64,000 bases of DNA from Symbiodinium natans (GCA_905221605.1 CAJNDS010002071.1:586001-650000), one strand, 5' to 3'. Positions 22,471-35,200 are shown, counted from the first letter of the stretch. Numbers and translations are program-made. The notes: generated by a model not told the origin, from the sequence alone.

Positions 22471-22611
22471 CTTGGAGGTTCATGGTACTTACTAACCAAT
22501 TATAGCTGTACTTAGAACTGTACTTACAGCCATATTAGGGCACTTAAGGGGCTTATAAGTGGGTTATAAGCACAGGTTATAATTGGTTAATAAGTACCAA
22601 AAAACTCCAAG
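22471..22611 (+). mobile_element. Introner-like element, CTTGGAGGTTCATGG family
   Basis: Left end CTTGGAGGTTCATGGTACTT; right end AAGTACC...ACTCCAAG, its inverse. The interior GGGCACTTAAGGGGCTTATA matches the 32335 copy closely. Confidence 0.75.
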
Positions 22612-23127
22612 TAGGGGGTATGTAAGGCTTCCCCAACCCATAGTAAGTACCCTGAGACCCCCCCCCCCCCTTTGTTACCGTGCCCATTATGCTGTGGGTG
22701 CAGGATTTAGCTGCCATGGTTGCCTCTTTGTATGGGGTTTGCCATGCCCTACCCCTGCCCAAGTAAGGCCAATAGCTTGAGATCAAGGCTTACTTGGCTT
22801 TAGTTTGTGTACGGGGTAGTATGGGTAGTTGGGGTGCTGCTAGGACCCTATAATCTTATCCGTGCCCGATGACCCTGCAAACTCTTTTCTTGCAACTGCA
22901 GCTCATGCAACTTCCCTAAACCCCGAAACAAGCCCTAAATACTATTACCCAAAACTCTCTAAGCCCAAAACGCCGAAACAAGGTCACGTGTTGATAACAA
23001 ACCTGGTGTCCAGCACTCTTTTCTGTGACATGCAAGGGGCCAATCTACTGTCATGTGCAGCGATTTGGGCATACTGTGGTTGTCATGTGTTGGACAGCAG
23101 GACACGTCAAATCTAGTTTTTGCCATG

Positions 23128-23135
23128 TCTAAACC

Positions 23136-23195
<60 letters not shown>

Positions 23196-23290
23196 ACCCT
23201 AAACCCTAAACCCTAAAACCCTAAACCCTAAAACCCTAAACTCTAAACCACTAAACCCCTAAACCCAAAACCCAAAACCCCTAAACCCCT
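23128..23290 (-). repeat. Variant array, CCCTCAA units passing into CCCTAAA
   Basis: About nine consecutive CCCTCAA units, then CCCTAAA and CCCTAAAA units. Confidence 0.9.
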
Positions 23291-23314
23291 AAACGCTAAC
23301 CTATATATATATAC

Positions 23315-23346
<32 letters not shown>

Positions 23347-23457
23347 GTATATGTATATGCACATGAAACCACCAGGTTTTTATCAACACGCCTCCTGAAA
23401 CAAGGAGCCCTAAACATTGAGCCCACGTACCCACAACTCTTTCAGCCCGAAGCCCTT

Positions 23458-23587
23458 CTTGGAGGTTCATGGGTACTTAATACCCCCAATTATGAGTCTA
23501 CTTGTAACCTACTTAGAGGACTTAGGGGACTTAGGGGGCTTATAAGTACAATGATAATTGGGGATAGAAGTATCCTGAACCTCCAAG
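23458..23587 (+). mobile_element. Introner-like element, CTTGGAGGTTCATGG family
   Basis: Ends CTTGGAGGTTCATGGGTACT and CCTGAACCTCCAAG. The two arms AATACCCCCAATTAT and ATAATTGGGGATA also pair, giving an almost full-length hairpin. Confidence 0.75.
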
Positions 23588-23762
23588 TACGATCTCCTGT
23601 CAGATTGATGGGCGACGTGGGGTGTCTTATGCCGCTCGGCACCAATGGCAAAGCCGCGCCGATCTGCCCCTCATACGCCCCGTATGACTGATAGCATGAA
23701 CGAACCGAAATACAAATTGAGTTCAAGTAGGCCACTATGTTATGCCCACAGTTGAACTTTTT

Positions 23763-23857
23763 GGCTCAAAACCCAACTTTTCAACTTTTGGGCTTCTTAT
23801 AAGTTAGTTTATTCTGAAAGTTTCAACTTTTATTTCCTTGATGTTTGGGCCAGTAAG
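23763..23857 (+). mobile_element. MITE-like element, copy 1 (left end diverged)
   Basis: Nearly identical over about 95 bp to the copy at 24690-24790 (GGCTCAAAACCCAACTTTTC... to GGGCCAGTAAG). The left terminal repeat is replaced here. Confidence 0.8.
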
Positions 23858-24122
23858 TGAAGCGACCAAGAATTTGGTTCAGGACCGTTTGACAAGGACA
23901 CGCAGGTTAGGGTGCAGGGGCTCGGGGCCTGGGGATCAGGGGTTCCAGTCAGTAGGACTACCCTAAACCCTAAACCCTAACCCCTAAACCCTAAACCCTA
24001 AACCCTAAACCCTAAAGGCACCTACCTGAGGCTGAAGTGCCCAAAGCGAAGTCTTTACGGCCGTATTCCACGTACACGTACTTTGTTCAGTCAGGCTGAT
24101 TCGGGGATACTCGTGAATCATG

Positions 24123-24290
24123 AGCCCTAGCCCTAAACCCTAAACCCGAAACCCTAAACCCTAAACCCCAAACCCGAAACCCTAAACCCTAAACCCTAAA
24201 CCCTAAACCCTAAACCCTAAACCCTAAACCCTAAACCCTAAACCCTAAACCCTAAACCCTAACCCTAAATCCTAAATCCTAAACCCTAAA
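24123..24290 (-). repeat. Telomere-type array, CCCTAAA orientation
   Basis: More than 20 units, including CCCGAAA and CCCCAAA variants on the left and CCTAAAT variants on the right. Confidence 0.95.
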
Positions 24291-24689
24291 GGGCCTCTTC
24301 ATGGCTTGAGGCTGAGTGGCTGTGACTCAGGTGACTTTCAATGAGGAGGGTCAGGTCGTCTACGTGCGCGAGGCCTGCCAGAGCTCATGAATCAATCCCC
24401 CCCCTTCCCTCAACCCTAAACCCCAAACCCGAAACCCTAAACCCTAAACCCTAAGCCCGAAACCTAAACGCTAAAACGACAAGAGTAACAACAATGAGAC
24501 AAGACATACTTTATTACATCCCGCCTCCCCTTCCAAAACCTTAAAGAAAAAACGGAGAGAGAAGGGAGCAATCCCAACCCTTGAATCCCTACAGCTCAAG
24601 GACATCTGAGCTCGCAGCCCTGCCATGGGCGCTCATACCCTCTAACCCCCCAAAAAGGTCCCTATTTGTGGGGTTGTTTCTAAGGCTAT

Positions 24690-24790
24690 CTTACTGGCTC
24701 AAAACCCAACTTTTCAACTTTTGGGCTTCTTATAAGTTAGTTTATTCTGAAAGTTTCAACTTTTATTTCCTTGATTTTTGGGCCAGTAAG
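24690..24790 (+). mobile_element. MITE-like element, copy 2, with terminal inverted repeats
   Basis: Ends CTTACTGGCTCAAAA and TTTTTGGGCCAGTAAG are inverse copies, and CTAT flanks both sides as a candidate 4-bp target duplication. Its nearest relative lies about 930 bp upstream. Confidence 0.8.
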
Positions 24791-25619
24791 CTATTAGAGC
24801 CCATCCTGCTACACAGCCCAAGAACCCGAAACCCCTAAACCAAACCCTTACCCCCGAAACCTTGCACCCTCAAACGACGAGACAACCCAAGCCCCAAGAT
24901 GCAAACCCCTCTGAAACCTTCCTAAGTACCCTAAACCCTAAACCCTAAACCCTAAACCCTGAACCCTAAACCCTAAACCCTGAACCCTGAACTCCTATAT
25001 AAAATGCTCTCGCAGTCGCCTCTAGATTTAGGGTGTTTTTTTGCAGCTCCCAGGGTTGAAGGAGTAGGGATCTTGGGGGGGGGGGGGGGGGGGGTATACA
25101 AGTGGGGTTTAGGTGGTAGAGTTGGAAACTGCTGGTTTGGGTTGCAGCCCTTAAACCCTTCAACCCTTAAAACCCTAAACCCTGCCAGTGTCTTCGCGAA
25201 CCCTAAGCTTCCTGTGCTGCAAGAGCAGTGCAGCATCTGTGGGTCATGTGGTGTAGTGCTCTGTCTGCAGGGAGTCAACCCTAAAACCCTGGACACCTAT
25301 AGAAACACCCTGAAACCCCAGAAAACCCTAATCTACAACTCAAAAACCCTAAAAGCCGAAAACCCTAAAGAGCCCTAAAAAACCCAATCTAGAACCCTCA
25401 CCAAAAAAGCCCCGTAAAGAAAACCCTTCCAAATGACCCTTAAAGAACCCTTGAAAAAAAACTCTTGATAAACCCCCAGACGCTGCAAAAAACCTTAAAG
25501 AACCCTAACAAAAACCCTTAACAAACCCCTAATCTAGAAGCAAGCGCCCTTAGGGTTTTTTTAACGTTAAGACACCCTCAAAATCACAAACCCCTAGTCC
25601 AGAAGCCATGCGCCTCGAC

Positions 25620-25685
25620 CCGCGCAGGTCGGCGAGCCCCAGGGCGTGGGGAAGTTCAAGGACAACACCATGACGCCTGGGCGCA
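25620..25685 (+). CDS. Unassigned coding island (VGEPQGVGKFKDNTMTPGRT)
   Basis: Follows CGCGCAG, ends in TAG at the edge of a G-rich array, and has coding-like composition. Family unknown. Confidence 0.4.
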
Positions 25686-26179
25686 CTTAGGGTTTCGGGT
25701 TTCGGGTTTAGGGTTTCGGGTTTAGGGTTTGAGGTTTAGGGTTTGGGGTTTGGGGTTTAGGGTTTAGGGTTTAGGGTTTAGGGTTTAGGTTTAGGGTTTT
25801 GAATTGGGGTTTGGGGTTTCGGGTTTGCAGTTTTGAATTTGGGGTTCAGGGTTCAAGGTTTAAGCATCCGACCTCCCCCTGGTTGAGTTGAGGGTTTTGG
25901 GTTTTCGAAGGCACCTTTGACGTTCTCTATTGTATCAAGTTTCATGTCTTATGGACCTAAGAGCACCATGTTCCGGAATAAGAGGTGGTAATTGAGAGCG
26001 TAGCCCGCCTCCGAAACAGGAAATACTTTGGGTGGTGCCCTAAGCCCTAAGCCCTGAACCCTAAACCCTAAACCCCTTGCTTCGTTCTTGGCCCAGGGCC
26101 GGCGAATCGGTGAGCTACGACCACAGAAGTCCTAATCTCCCTAAACCTCCAAACCCCTATACCCTACCCCCCCCCCCCC

Positions 26180-26305
26180 TACAGTAAACTCCAAAAACTT
26201 GGAACATCCTTATCCCCAGGCCCCAAAAGTTTTCAAAAGGCATACTAAAACCCCAGCTCCAACCATCCTGAAACCATGTTCCAACGTTCTGGAGTTTACT
26301 GCAAG
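26180..26305 (+). mobile_element. Introner-like element, ACAGTAAACTCC family, intact
   Basis: Left end TACAGTAAACTCCAAAAACT; right end GTTCTGGAGTTTACTGCAAG. Twelve or more terminal bases pair, followed by GGAACAT / ATGTTCC. Best copy of the family. Confidence 0.75.
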
Positions 26306-26379
26306 ACCCATTCAGCCATCCATCATAAAATCAAACACTGATGATGGCAAAGCCCCTGAACCAACCCCTTGAATACTTC

Positions 26380-26670
26380 CTAAACCCTTCATTCCCTAAC
26401 CCCGAACCCCTCAACCCCTCAACCCTTCAAACCCCAAACCCCTAAACCCTCAACCCTTAAACCCTAAACCCCTGAAACCCTAAAAGCCCTAAACCCTCAA
26501 CCCTGAACCCTAAACTCTAAAACCTTAATTAAACCCTCAACCCTCAACCCTTAAACCCCTAACACCCCTAAACCCTCAACTCCTCAACCCTTCAAACCCT
26601 AAACCCGAAAGCCCCTAAACCCCCGAAACCCTCAACCCTAAACCCTCAACCCTCAACCCTTAAACCCCTG
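26380..26670 (-). repeat. Long degenerate CCCTAAA/CCCTCAA region
   Basis: Almost entirely units of 7-9 bases with single-base changes, on one strand only. Confidence 0.85.
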
Positions 26671-27417
26671 AACCTTCCATCCCTCTTCAAAGCATCGATC
26701 TGCCAGCAGAAGTAAGGAAGAGCCTTCAGCCATAGACCCAGAGCTCCAGCGTTTAGGGTTTAGGGTTTAGGGGCTAGGGGCTTGGGGCTTAGGGTTTAGA
26801 TAGTTCGGCGCTCTGGTTAGTTTGCAGACATTTTGGGAGTGTAGGATGGAGGGCTTGAATTAGGTTTACTTAGGGCAGTAGGGTTATTTGCAGGTAATTT
26901 GGCGGGATCTAGGGCTCTGGGAGAGTTGGGTTTGGGATTTAAGGGCACAGGCCTGCAAGGTTATCTGCAGATTGTTGTGTGTGTGAGAGAGAGAGAGTGT
27001 CTTTTTGTTTCCCGCTTTGCGGGGGGGGGGGGGGGGGGGGGTGGGCGTTTAAGTTTCAAGGGCTTCCGGGCTCTACTTTTGTTCTTCCTAAACGTAACTT
27101 TAAGGAACAGGTACTCAAGACTGAATGCCAGATTCTCCGAGGAATACAATACTATCCCTTTCTCTTCATGAAAGGGGCCCATCAGGGAACCTGACCCTAA
27201 ACCCTAAACCCTAAACCCTGCCTAAACCCTAAACCCTAAAACAAGGCGGTGAGGGGGGTTGAAGTGTCATCAGCGCCGTTGGGTTCTTTGCAGATATTGC
27301 GGGGGGTTTAGGTTTTCAGAGGTCAGGTACAGCCCGCAGCCGAGGAGCCAGCTTCAACCCACCCGGGCAGGTCCCACCCCTAACCCTAGACCCTAAACCC
27401 TTCAACGCTGCACACCA

Positions 27418-27490
27418 GGCCAGTGATGGGCGTGATGAACGCAATCACGGGCGCGCTCAACATTGCGGACCGGGGCGCCAATGGGTGGGG
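27418..27490 (+). CDS. Unassigned coding island (PVMGVMNAITGALNIADRGA)
   Basis: After CCAGGCCAG and before a G-rich region; a clean open frame with natural composition. Family unknown. Confidence 0.4.
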
Positions 27491-27896
27491 AGGTGATTTG
27501 GGGAGCCTATAGCAGCTGTAGCACTTATAAGGGTTATATCAGGGTTTAGGGTTTAGGGTCTAGGACTCTAAACCCTAAACCCCTAAACTCCTAAACCCCT
27601 AAACCCTAAACCCTGGTCCAAGGCTTAAAGAGTTTAGGATAGTTTAGGGTTTAGGGTTTAGGGTTTATATTGTATAGTGGTATAGTATGTTGGGGGGTAT
27701 GTTTAGGGGATCCCTGTCATGGGAAAATGCCCGAAGCTGGTCGCTGCCTAGAGTTTCCTTAAGCCCTTTTGGGGTGTGTTCGGTCGTGCAGGTGTCGGTT
27801 GCTCAAAGCTCAGGCGTCCATGTTTTGCAGCTCTGGGGTATCTCTAAGCACTACGTACTCAGTCAATGGCGACCATGAATTACCCAGAGGTGCGCA

Positions 27897-28008
27897 CTTG
27901 GAGCTTCATGGGGTACTTATTACAACCCCAACTATAAGTCCAACTTAGAGGACTTGGGGGCTATAAGTACAGTTATATCTGGGTTTACAAGTACCCTGAA
28001 CCTCCAAG
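27897..28008 (+). mobile_element. Introner-like element, CTTGGAGCTTCATGG variant
   Basis: Left end CTTGGAGCTTCATGGGGTAC; right end GTACCCTGAACCTCCAAG. Interior CTTAGAGGACTTGGGGGCTA as in the 23458 copy. Confidence 0.7.
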
Positions 28009-28566
28009 TATGTTGGCAGTCATGCCACCAGATCCCATGCGTAGCATGACGCATCGACATCGTATTGCATGAGCTCGACCCCCTAAATTGCCCACAATTG
28101 CCTTTGCACCTATTATAGAGTTTAGGGTTTAGGGTTTAGGGTTTAAGGTTTTGGGTTCAGGGTCTATGATTATGGGTACCTTGGGTGGTCCAAGTAAATG
28201 TTCAATCCAATGAGAGCCATGCTACCGAGCTCCAGCGCGCAGGAATGGTACCTGAAAGTGGAGGACCGGGCAGCATCGGGCTAGGCACAGCGCAGGCACC
28301 GAGGAATTGCGGCGCTTGAGGCACCCCAAGAAGCCCGTGAGGCCGAATCAAAATCCCTAAACCCGGAAACCCAAAACTTAGCCAAGACCGAAACCATAAA
28401 TGTCATGTGCCCACTACGTACACACTGAGGATGGCCAAAGTCACCCTGCCCAAAGACCCAAAACCCCGTTAGCCACACTCTCGACCCTGCCCCTGGCCCC
28501 ATTGAAGCCCCTAAATCCCTAAACCCTCAACCGGTAAACCCCAGCCACCCACTCCCCTCGCCGGGC

Positions 28567-28716
28567 CAGACCCTAAACCCTAAACCCTACTAAACCCTAC
28601 ACCCTAAACCCTAAACCCTACACCCTAAACCCTAAACCCTAAACCCTAAACCCTAAACCCTAAACCCTAAACCCTAAACCCTAAACCCTAAACCCTAAAC
28701 CCTAAACCCTAAACCT
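28567..28716 (-). repeat. Telomere-type array, CCCTAAA orientation, about 20 units
   Basis: Mostly perfect units with a few CCCTACA variants on the left. Confidence 0.95.
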
Positions 28717-29439
28717 GAACCCCTTCCTTATGACCCCACCGCCCGCGCCCGCGCCGTCTTAGAACCGATGGAAAGGGACAGGGACAGGGCTCTGTGGGCT
28801 CAGCTCCCGTGGCCGAGCCGCAACCTCAAGGGAGGGGCTCTATAGGGTTCTATAGGATTCCCAACAGGGTACCCTAGAAACCCGCAGCCCGCAACACTAA
28901 ACCCTAAACCCTGAAGCCCCTGTAACTTGAAGGTCCAAGAACCGAAACTCCCCGAAACATTCCTCGAAACCTTCCCCGGACCTGAACCCTGAACAAACCC
29001 TAAACCCTAAACCCTGAACCCTCAACCCTGAACGCTGAACCCTGAACCTGAGGAAGGGAGGCACCTTTGGGCTAGAGCTGAGGGCTTTGACGTGCCTGCC
29101 TTTGATCTGTTAGGGTTTAGGCTTTAGGGTTGAGGGTTTAGGTAAATCCCTAAACCCCTAAACCCCAAACCCTAAACCCTAAACCCTAGTTTAGGGTGTA
29201 GGGGTTTGGGGGTTTAGGGGTTTAGGGTTGAATATCTCGAGGGCTTAGGGATCTGGAGGATCCCGATATTGTAAGGTTTAAGGAGCCGGCCTCAGATCAT
29301 GGGTAGAGTTGAGTCTCTCAGCTGCGACCTGAACCTATGAACCCTGAACCCTAAGCCCTAAACCCTAAGCCCTAAGCCCTAAGCCCTAACCCTAAACCCT
29401 AAACCCTAAACCCTAGCCCTAAACCCTAAACCCCAATTC

Positions 29440-29508
29440 CGCCCCCAAGGCTGAGCGGCATGACCATGGCTCCAGGTGTCCGGATCTTAGCAAGGCAGTT
29501 CAAGTGTC
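29440..29508 (+). CDS. Unassigned coding island (LSGMTMAPGVRILARQFKC)
   Basis: Directly after a C-rich array with AAG and directly before a G-rich array. Family unknown. Confidence 0.35.
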
Positions 29509-30401
29509 GGGTTTAGGGTTTAGGGTTTAGGGTTTAGGGTCTAGGGTCTAGGGTTTAGGGTTTAGGGTTTAGGGTGGGAGGCTTCTGTAGCTTTAGGCGG
29601 CTTTATGGAACTTTTTGGGGCTGCCCGAGCCTGATGGGACAGGTGCTTCGGGTTTTCGGTTATTTGTTGTGCCGCAGGGTTTTTGTTAGGGCTTAGGGTT
29701 TGGGGTTTTCAAGAACTTTTTTTTTGGGAGGGGGGGGGGGGGGGGGATTGTATCGGACTTCACCCTAAACCCTAAACTTTAGGTCCTCAACCCTAAACTG
29801 TGGCTGAAGGTTCAGGGTTCAGGAATGTACGGTTCTTTTTGGGGGCACCCAGGCTCAGGATTCAAGGACTTCAGCCTAAACCCTTAGAGCAAAGCCCAAA
29901 GCCCTAAGCCCTAAGCCCTAAACCCTAAACCCTAAATCCTAAACCCTACACTTAAACTGCCTTGCTAAGACTTCAGCCTAAACCCTAAGCTATAAACCTT
30001 AGGGTTTAGGGAAGCTCCTGAGTCTCAACCTGAGCCATCAAAGGCGCGCACCCCAAAATTAGCCCGACTGCCCGAAAGCCTTTAGCCTTTCAAGTCCTCA
30101 AGGAGGGTTTAGGGTTCAGGGTTTAGGATTTAGGATTTAGGGCTTTAGGGTTCAGGGCTGAGGGTTTAGGGATCCAAAAATCCTAAACCCACCCAGGCCT
30201 AAATCCCTGAGCCCCAACCCCGAAACCCAAAACCTTTCTTCGATACCTCCCTAAAGCCACCCTTCAACCCTAAACCGTAAGCCCTAACCCTAAACCCAAA
30301 ACCCCAAAACCCCAAAACCCGAAACCCCTAAACCCCAACACCCTAAACCCTAAACCCCTAAACCCCTAAACTTCATCCCTCTTGGTAACTCTTTATCCTA
30401 A

Positions 30402-30485
30402 GGCCGCGTCGACCACCGGCTTCAGCGCGGGTGGCGGCAGCGGCATGGGATCGGCGGCCACCACTGGCCCCGGCCTTGGGGAAGG
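30402..30485 (+). CDS. Unassigned Gly/Ser/Thr-rich coding island
   Basis: Reads TTGFSAGGGSGMGSAATTGP between a C-rich and a G-rich region. Low complexity suggests a linker. Confidence 0.35.
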
Positions 30486-31140
30486 TTAGGGTTTTTAAGG
30501 TTTAGGGCTTTTAGGGTTTTTAAGGTTTTTTTAAGGGTTTTTAAAATTAGGGTTTTAGGGTTTCTATGGTTTTTCGTGTTTTTAGGGAGTTAGACTAGGA
30601 TGCCCAGTAGTACCCTTATTCCCTTTTTGTGGGGTTTAGGTTCCCCTATAAGCCCCCTTGAAGCAAAAAGGGCACCCTTTTTTAATCCCAGGTTACTGGG
30701 CAGCTTAGGCCCTGGCCTTGGGGCGGTAGAGTTTTTAAGGTTTAGGGTGTTTAGGGTTTTTAGGGCTTTTAGGGTTTTAAGGGTTTTTAGGGCTTTTTAG
30801 TGTTTTTTTTAGGGTTTCTTAGGGGTTTTAGGGTTTTTAGGGTTTGGGGTTTAGGGTTTGGGGTTTTGCGGTTAAGGCGTTTTCAGGGTTTTTAGGGTCT
30901 TAGGGGTTTAGGGGTTTTAGGGTCTTGGAGTTTAGGGTGTAGAGGTTTAGGGTCTTAGATTTTAGGGGTGTTAAGGGTCTTCGGGTTTTAGGGTTTTAGG
31001 GCCTTAGGCTTTTAGGGTTTTCGGGTTTTAGGGTTCTAGGGTTCTAGGCTCTTCGAGTCTTAGGGTTTTTGGGGCTTAGGGTCTTAGGGTTTTAGGGTTT
31101 TCGGGTTTTAGGGTTCTAGGTTGAGGGTTCGGAATTGGGA
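30484..31140 (+). repeat. Long degenerate G-rich region with TTTTTAGGG units
   Basis: About 650 bp of GGGTTTTTAGG, GGGTTTTAGG and GGTCTTAGG units, interrupted by an introner-like element at 30597-30709. Confidence 0.85.
30597..30709 (+). mobile_element. Introner-like element, GCCCAGTAGTACCC family
   Basis: Left end ATGCCCAGTAGTACCCTTAT; right end GGTTACTGGGCAGC. The same variant lies in the EXD2-like gene at 58810. Here it sits inside degenerate G-rich repeats, apparently within one intron. Confidence 0.6.
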
Positions 31141-31267
31141 TTTGTAGAATTTCAGGCTTTGGGGGGTTTAGTGTGGGAGCCTCAGGGGTGGGGGGAGGGG
31201 GGGGGGGGGGGGGGGGGCGCGATGTGGATCTTTATAGTCCAAAAACCTAAAAGCCTAAACCCTTAAC

Positions 31268-31410
31268 CCGAAACCCTATAAACCCTGTAAACCCTATAAA
31301 CCCTATAAACCCTATAAACCCTATAAACCCTATAAACCCTATAAACCCTATAAACCCTATAAACCCTATAAACCCTATAAACCCTATAAACCCTATAAAC
31401 CCTATAAACC
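31268..31410 (-). repeat. 9-bp CCCTATAAA array, about 15 units
   Basis: Regular nine-base units, a TA insertion variant of the telomere-type unit, passing into CCCTAAA on the right. Confidence 0.95.
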
Positions 31411-31542
31411 CTAAACCCTAAACCTATACCCTATATTGAAACATGAAGGGTAGATGAAGGCATGCAATAGGCTGTCGCAAGACATGACCTGAAGTCCACG
31501 AGAGCAATATGAAAGCCTCCCATGAAAGGCAGACCCGAAAGC

Positions 31543-31680
31543 CTTAAACCCTAAACCCCAAACCCCAAACCCCAAACCCCAAACCCCAAACCCCAAACCC
31601 CAAACCCTAAACCCTAAACCCTAAACCCTAAACCCTAAACCCTAGCCCTAAACCCCAAACCCTAAACCCTAAACCCTAGG
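31543..31680 (-). repeat. Telomere-type array with CCCCAAA block
   Basis: Eight or so consecutive CCCCAAA units followed by CCCTAAA units. A similar CCCCAAA block lies at 62233-62276. Confidence 0.95.
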
Positions 31681-32201
31681 TAACCCCGTTGAGATGACAG
31701 CGACTCTCCGGAGCGCTTCCCCTGTTTGCTGAGGAATGCCTTCGACCGTTCCAAAGAGAAAGGCAGGTGGTGAGAAGTGGGCCGTCTTTCGGTCTTAGGC
31801 TGATAGGGTGTAGGGTTTGGGGTTTGGGGTTTAGGGTTTAGGGTTTAGGGTTGTTGTTCTTGTTCGCCAGCTGATAGCACCCAGACTCGTCATGCACTCG
31901 TTCCTTGCGTTTCTTCGGTTGCGCTTGCGCTTGTCTGCTTCCATGTGACTCTTTCATGCGAAGCCACACTGCCAGCAAGCGAGCGTCGTCGAAATGCTGG
32001 AGTGACCTCGCCCTGTTAGAGGAGTTCCGGTCCTTGAGGCTTGTGATTGGCCGGTCGTGCCTCAACGCAAAGCCTTGCATGCAGAGTGGACACTCCCCCC
32101 TTCCAAGAACCTTTCATATACCCCCCCTAAGTCGCGAGAGAGCTCCTTGCAAGCAACAATCCACAGCGGAAGTCCCAACTATGTCTCCAGTCTGAAGCGA
32201 C

Positions 32202-35200
32202 ATGGAATTACGCCCTATGCATGAAGAGTTTCCCGCGCCATCCGCCAGGTACGTCAAGGGTCTAAACATTGACCCGATTAGAGAAGCTGACATGCTCTGG
32301 ATTGCCGAGGAGGCCATGAGCTTGCGGTGGTCAACTTGGAGGTTCATGGTACCTATTAACCAAATATGTAAGCTGTTCTTTTTACTGTACTTATAACCAT
32401 ATTAGGGCACTTAAGGGGCTTGTGAGTGGGTAATAAGTTAAGTTATAATTGGTTGATAAGCGCCATGAACCTCCAAGCATCTTTTGTTGGACTTCACCTC
32501 TCCCGATGCCCAAACCCCAAGCCCTAAACCCTAATTGCGCAGCCAAAGCTAAACTCGAGATCTGTCAGGCTTTCAATGCGCCGCTTCCGCCCGGCTGGTC
32601 TGAACACCAGGACACCATAGAGTCGAGGTACTGGGTTTTGGAGTACTGTACTCTAAGCCTCTAAACCCTGGGTTGGGGGTTCAGGGTTTTGGGTTTAGGG
32701 TTTAGGGTGATCATAGGTAAACCCTATAAGCCTATACACCTGGGTTTTAGAGCACTGTACTTTAATACTTTTTTCCGGTTCTGGGTTCCTATAAAGCTAC
32801 TTATTGCCTTATAGTATATACTTTCATATTTTCCCTTATTGGGTTTAAGTTGGCATGTTCCCCCTTATACGAACAGTCCTTATAGGGATTGTAACGGGGG
32901 GGGGGGGTACTATAGTCCCTATTCAGGACTGTGAGTTTCAGGACCATCCCAAGGTTTAAGCGGAGCATTTTGGGGGGTTTACGAATTTAGGGGTCCCTTA
33001 TGGGCGGGGTCCTTATTAGAAGGGAATCCTACTATTTGGGAGTTTTCAAACATAAGGTACCCCAACAACAAAAGACAGTAGTAGGATTCCCTGATCAGAA
33101 GGACCCCAATAGGGAACCCCTAAAATGTCGTATCCCTACAAAAACCCTGCAGAACCTTATAAAACCCTACAAAATCCAACCATTTGGGGTTTAGAATGCA
33201 GTAAACCCCAAAAAGTTGGAAACCTTTTGAAGGACAAATAGTGCTGGGATACCCTATACTTTACTCTTCGGGATGGAGGCTGTTAAGCTTCCAACTGTTT
33301 GGCTTAGGGTTTGGGGTTTAGGGTTTAGGGTTTAGGGTGTAGGGTTTAGGGTTTAGGGTTTAGGGTTTAGGGTTTCAACTTTTTGGCTTCTACCAGAGGG
33401 CCATCCTAGTTCAGGGTTTAGGGGCTTAGGGGTTTGGGGGTTTGGGGGTTTAGGGGTTTAGGGTTCAGGATTTAGGGTTTAGTGTTTAGGGTTTACGGTT
33501 TGCGGTTTAGGGTTTAGGGTTTAGGGCCCAATCCGTGGAGACCGCAAAGGACCAAGGAATCCTCCCCCTTTTTCTAAGAGTCCTTAATTGGGATTGTAGT
33601 ACGCCCTATTATAATCCCTAAGCCCTAAACCCTAAACCCTAAACCCTTAACCGTGGCTGTTCGGAGTAAGGGGGAACATCCCAAGCCACAAACATGATGG
33701 CCCATGGCCCCTGGCTCCCACCATGATTGGGGGGGGGGGGGGGGGAGGTTAGGGTTTAGTTTAGGGTTTAGGGTTTAGGGTTTAGGGGGTTTAGGGGGTT
33801 TAGGGTTTAGGGTTTAGGGTTTAGGGTTTAGGGTTTAGGGTTTAGGGTTTAGGGTTTAGGGTTTAGGGTTTAGGGTTTAGGGTTTGGGCAATGGCTACCA
33901 AACTAGGTATCGATTTGGCATAATGTTTAATTTCCCTTATTGTTTTAATACGGAGCCCTATTTAAAACAATTTTGGGCACTGTTGATTTCGATACTTAGA
34001 AAAGCTGGTGACAGTTGGGTTGTTAGTCCTGGTGGAGATAGGAGGCAGGAGGGTCTCTTGATGTTACACGTTAGGGAGAAGTGTTCGCGGAATTGTATTC
34101 AATTCTTCCCAAAGTCTCTCCCCTTGAAGGTGCTGACATATTGCCTGACATATGCCTGACGTATGCTGGCGAAGGACGAGCAAGGCCGCGTGTACTTTCA
34201 CAACGGCTCAAGTGGAGAGTCGACCTGGAAGCCGCTTTGCCGCAGTGACTGGTTGAACATAAGGGTTTATCAACACTACTGTCGGGGCCCTTGTTGAAAT
34301 TGGCTTTTGAACTGTCGGTATAGAGACCACCCATGCAGATCAACATGGCTTTTACCCTAAACCCTAAACCCTAAACTCTAAATTCGTCCTCCAGGTAGGC
34401 TTTCAGGCCCTTCGTATCACGGCCCAAGACAGACGCCTCGCAACAACAAGCGCACTTGTGGGTTTGTGCGAGTTGTGCGACTGTTGGGTCGTCTTCAGGC
34501 ATCCAATGGATGACCTCTTCAGAGAAATCGTAGACTACCAGAGACGAGCCTCGGCCTCAGCGCAAGATGCGTGGGACGTTGTGAGTGGACAGGCGTGCTG
34601 GCAAACCATAAGCCCTAAACCTAAACCCCAAGCCCGAAGCCCTAAACCTAAGCCCTAAACCCTGAGCCCTCCAAGCCCTAAGCCCTCCAATAGACCCTAA
34701 ACCCACACACTGGGCCGAGGTCGTTGAAGTTGGAGGCTTCTGGCAAATAGAGGATGAGATCGCTGAGCAAGAGGCCAGGGGGCGGTCGTCTACTATTTAC
34801 TTAAGAACCCCCCAAAAAACTGTAATCCCTATATTGCCATTATAAGGAAGAATGTTTGTGTTTTTCGAGGGGTTCTTAAGCAATTGGTAGTAGTTACGGA
34901 ACTTGATCTCCCAGTGGCTCCTTCTTTATGCTTGGCACGCTGCTGTTGAGTTTGGGGCTTATACGGGCCCGAAGTTTATAGGGTTTTCAAGGGAGGGGGG
35001 TTCAAGCAGGGGTATGTAACCCAAGGCTCCCGCCCTAAGCCCAAGCTGTTACCCCATGCTAGTGCTTGGGAGGAGAACATCCGCAAGGATCTCGCAGATT
35101 GGATGGAGCTTTTTGCCGAGGCGCAGTGGCACGGGTGCGGGCAACAGCACTCTGAGAATCTGTCTCCTAAACCCCAAACCCCAGACCCCAAACCCAAAAC

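Noticed and set aside
23755-23775. TTTTTGGCTCAAAA, recalling the end of the dinoflagellate spliced leader (TTTTGGCTCAAG)
   Set aside because: The upstream part of the leader and the final G are missing; it belongs to the MITE-like element.
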